A DNA stretch of 64,000 bases from Sphaerisporangium aureirubrum. GTDB taxonomy: Bacteria; Actinomycetota; Actinomycetes; Streptosporangiales; Streptosporangiaceae. The stretch lies in the NCBI RefSeq assembly GCF_042658925.1, contig NZ_JBHSRF010000016.1, positions 69,132 through 133,131 on the forward strand, read 5' to 3'. Positions 62,817 to 64,000 of the stretch are shown here, piece by piece (position 1 is the stretch's first letter; each line of letters starts with the position of its first letter). The notes under the pieces are model-generated. The model was given only the letters and a program-made list of their open reading frames with translations. It did not search any database and was not told the DNA's origin. The translations under genes were made by a program, and so were the position numbers.

Positions 62817-63802
62817 CGGCAGCCCGACGCGGGCACGCCCGGCGGCGCCCAGGGCGGGGTCACGGCCCCGGGGCTGCGCGGGTCGCCGGGACGGTAGCCG
62901 TACCGGATCATCAGGGGCCAGGTGAGCGCGGTGACGAGCCAGCGGTGATGGCGGGGCAGCCGGTCGCACCAGGTGTCGTCCCGCCGCAGCTCCAGCGGCC
63001 CGGCGGTGAAGCGCATGGGATTGCCCGAGCAGGTGTGCGCCACCGACAACTCGGCGACCCCGCTCCCGGCCCCGAACACCGACAACCCGCCCCTGGGACC
63101 CGCGGGCAACCCAAGATGGACCAGCAGCGGGACCAGCACCGCGGGAGGGTCGGCCAGCAGGTCTTCGTACCGCACACGCACCACGGCGCCGTTCCGCAAC
63201 GCCAGCAGCTCGAACGCGAGGTTCTCCACGACCCAGTGGACGGCCGTGCGCCACGGCCGCCACCGCGTCATCGGCGCGCCGTCCTCGGGCCGCGGCACGT
63301 ACCGCCGCCACGAGTGGGCGACCGCCCGCGGATCGCGCACCACGTGCACCACGCTGAGATCGACCACCGGCGAGGTGCGCAGGCAGAAGGCCAGCGAGGC
63401 GTGCTTGCTGGAGTCGACCACCACCGGCCGCGCCGACACCTGCGCCGCCGCCTCGTACACCCTGGAGTACGCCCGGGTGTACCCGCTCAGCCCCGGATGC
63501 CGCCGCCGCGCCGCCAGCCCCGGAATGCGCCGCGTGCGATCAACCCGCCGCCGCAAGGTCAGCACCCGATCGGCCAGCCCCGGCGACCACCCCCCGAAGG
63601 CCCGCCTCCCCACCGTGCGCCAGAACGCACAGGCGGTGAACGACTCCCCACACCCGCAGGGCTCCCGCCCGATCACCCCCCGCTCCCAGAGATGCACGAC
63701 CTCCCCGAGCGGCGCGACCCCGGGAACCTCCCCCAGCAGCCGCTCCAACAGGGTCGTCCCACTACGCCCCAGCCCACCGATGAAGATCACCCGAACGCCC
63801 AC
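62813..63802 (-). CDS. Sulfotransferase, third copy
   Basis: A 329-residue sulfotransferase. The PAPS loop is FIGGLGRSGTTLLERLLG at the very N-terminus, and the 3'-phosphate site is LSVVHVVRDPRAVAHSWRRY. VVVDSSKHASLAFCLRTSPV is characteristic of the Sulfotransfer_3 group. A Cys-containing stretch (REPCGCGESFTACAFW) could bind metal or form disulfides. GTG 63802 is chosen as it immediately precedes the first beta strand; GTG 63835 would add 11 Gly-rich residues. First of the leftward group sulfotransferase-GT2-WecG. Confidence 0.88.
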   Translation of the reverse strand: MGVRVIFIGGLGRSGTTLLERLLGEVPGVAPLGEVVHLWERGVIGREPCGCGESFTACAFWRTVGRRAFGGWSPGLADRVLTLRRRVDRTRRIPGLAARRRHPGLSGYTRAYSRVYEAAAQVSARPVVVDSSKHASLAFCLRTSPVVDLSVVHVVRDPRAVAHSWRRYVPRPEDGAPMTRWRPWRTAVHWVVENLAFELLALRNGAVVRVRYEDLLADPPAVLVPLLVHLGLPAGPRGGLSVFGAGSGVAELSVAHTCSGNPMRFTAGPLELRRDDTWCDRLPRHHRWLVTALTWPLMIRYGYRPGDPRSPGAVTPPWAPPGVPASGCR

Positions 63803-63941
63803 TGCCCCGACTCTCCCCCAGCCACCGACGAACACGAAACGTGTCGACGATAGCGCGGAGAGTAATCACCAGGTGCCCGAACAGTAAAGGATCTATCTTC
63901 CCAAGCGCGTCACACTGGCCAGCAGCCCCTGCAACCCAGAA

Positions 63942-64000
63942 TCAGCCCCCTCCACCCCCACCATCGGTCAGCGCCGGGCCGGTCACCGACACCAGCTGGC
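63942..64000 (-). CDS. Possible 3' end of a further gene (cut by window edge)
   Basis: On the minus strand the frame QLVSVTGPALTDGGGGGG ends in TGA at 63942-63944. It could be the C-terminus of another polysaccharide-locus gene entering from the right. Only about 18 codons are visible, with no recognisable motif. The 63803-63941 stretch between it and the sulfotransferase holds no other feature. Confidence 0.2.
   Translation of the reverse strand, partial: QLVSVTGPALTDGGGGGG

Overview
The window is chromosomal DNA of a high-GC (about 70% or more) Gram-positive actinobacterium, most likely a filamentous one of the Streptosporangiales type. This is inference from gene content: several blocks keep the gene order known from Mycobacterium tuberculosis (mfd-mazG-lipoprotein-enolase-ftsB-like-DUF501-ppx as in Rv1020-Rv1026; thiolase-SGNH-cbs-metB as in Rv1074-Rv1079; the AAA ATPase plus VWA pair as in Rv0958-Rv0959). 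GTG starts, ATGA start/stop overlaps, apparently leaderless starts and rare TTA codons also fit. No rRNA, integrase, transposase or plasmid gene was seen.

Layout. 1-4.5 kb: the 3' end of a P-type ATPase, a 37-residue ORF, a 79-bp tandem array, a RibD-like reductase/deaminase pair, then a repeat-bearing spacer. 4.5-24.7 kb: mostly core genes (DUF255 thioredoxin-fold protein, bifunctional PBP, Lrp regulator divergent from HPPD, M1 lipoprotein peptidase, threonine deaminase, ROK kinase with FIST sensor, AAA/VWA pair, NarL-type two-component system, CPA2 antiporter, small membrane proteins, metB). 24.9-29.0 kb: a reduced MMPL-like membrane protein followed by 2.6 kb of nested non-coding repeats. 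29.0-48.1 kb: cbs, SGNH hydrolase, propeller lipoprotein, thiolase, F420/PPOX protein, BI-1 protein, an odd UAA-anticodon tRNA, NDH-2, UdgB, then the ppx-DUF501-ftsB-like-eno-mazG-lipoprotein-mfd block read leftward. 48.5-64 kb: accessory DNA with a methyltransferase, an ATP-sulfurylase-like/APS-kinase fusion, an EACC1-caspase pair, and an exopolysaccharide locus.

How genes work together. cbs and metB supply both arms of transsulfuration. The exopolysaccharide locus (54.2-63.8 kb) combines a Wzz-like protein, O-antigen-ligase-like protein, kinase-fold protein, flippase, WecG/TagA and GT2 glycosyltransferases and three sulfotransferases, with a GH26-like hydrolase divergent from it. With an APS kinase 5 kb away to make PAPS, the simplest reading is a sulfated surface polysaccharide. 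The EACC1-caspase pair looks like a small conflict or cell-death module.

Most unusual signals: the repeat island and its dispersed palindromic elements (also at 3.7 and 49.3 kb), the class I tRNA with a UAA anticodon, the MMPL-like protein without porter domains, the EACC1-caspase module, and the sulfotransferase-rich polysaccharide locus.
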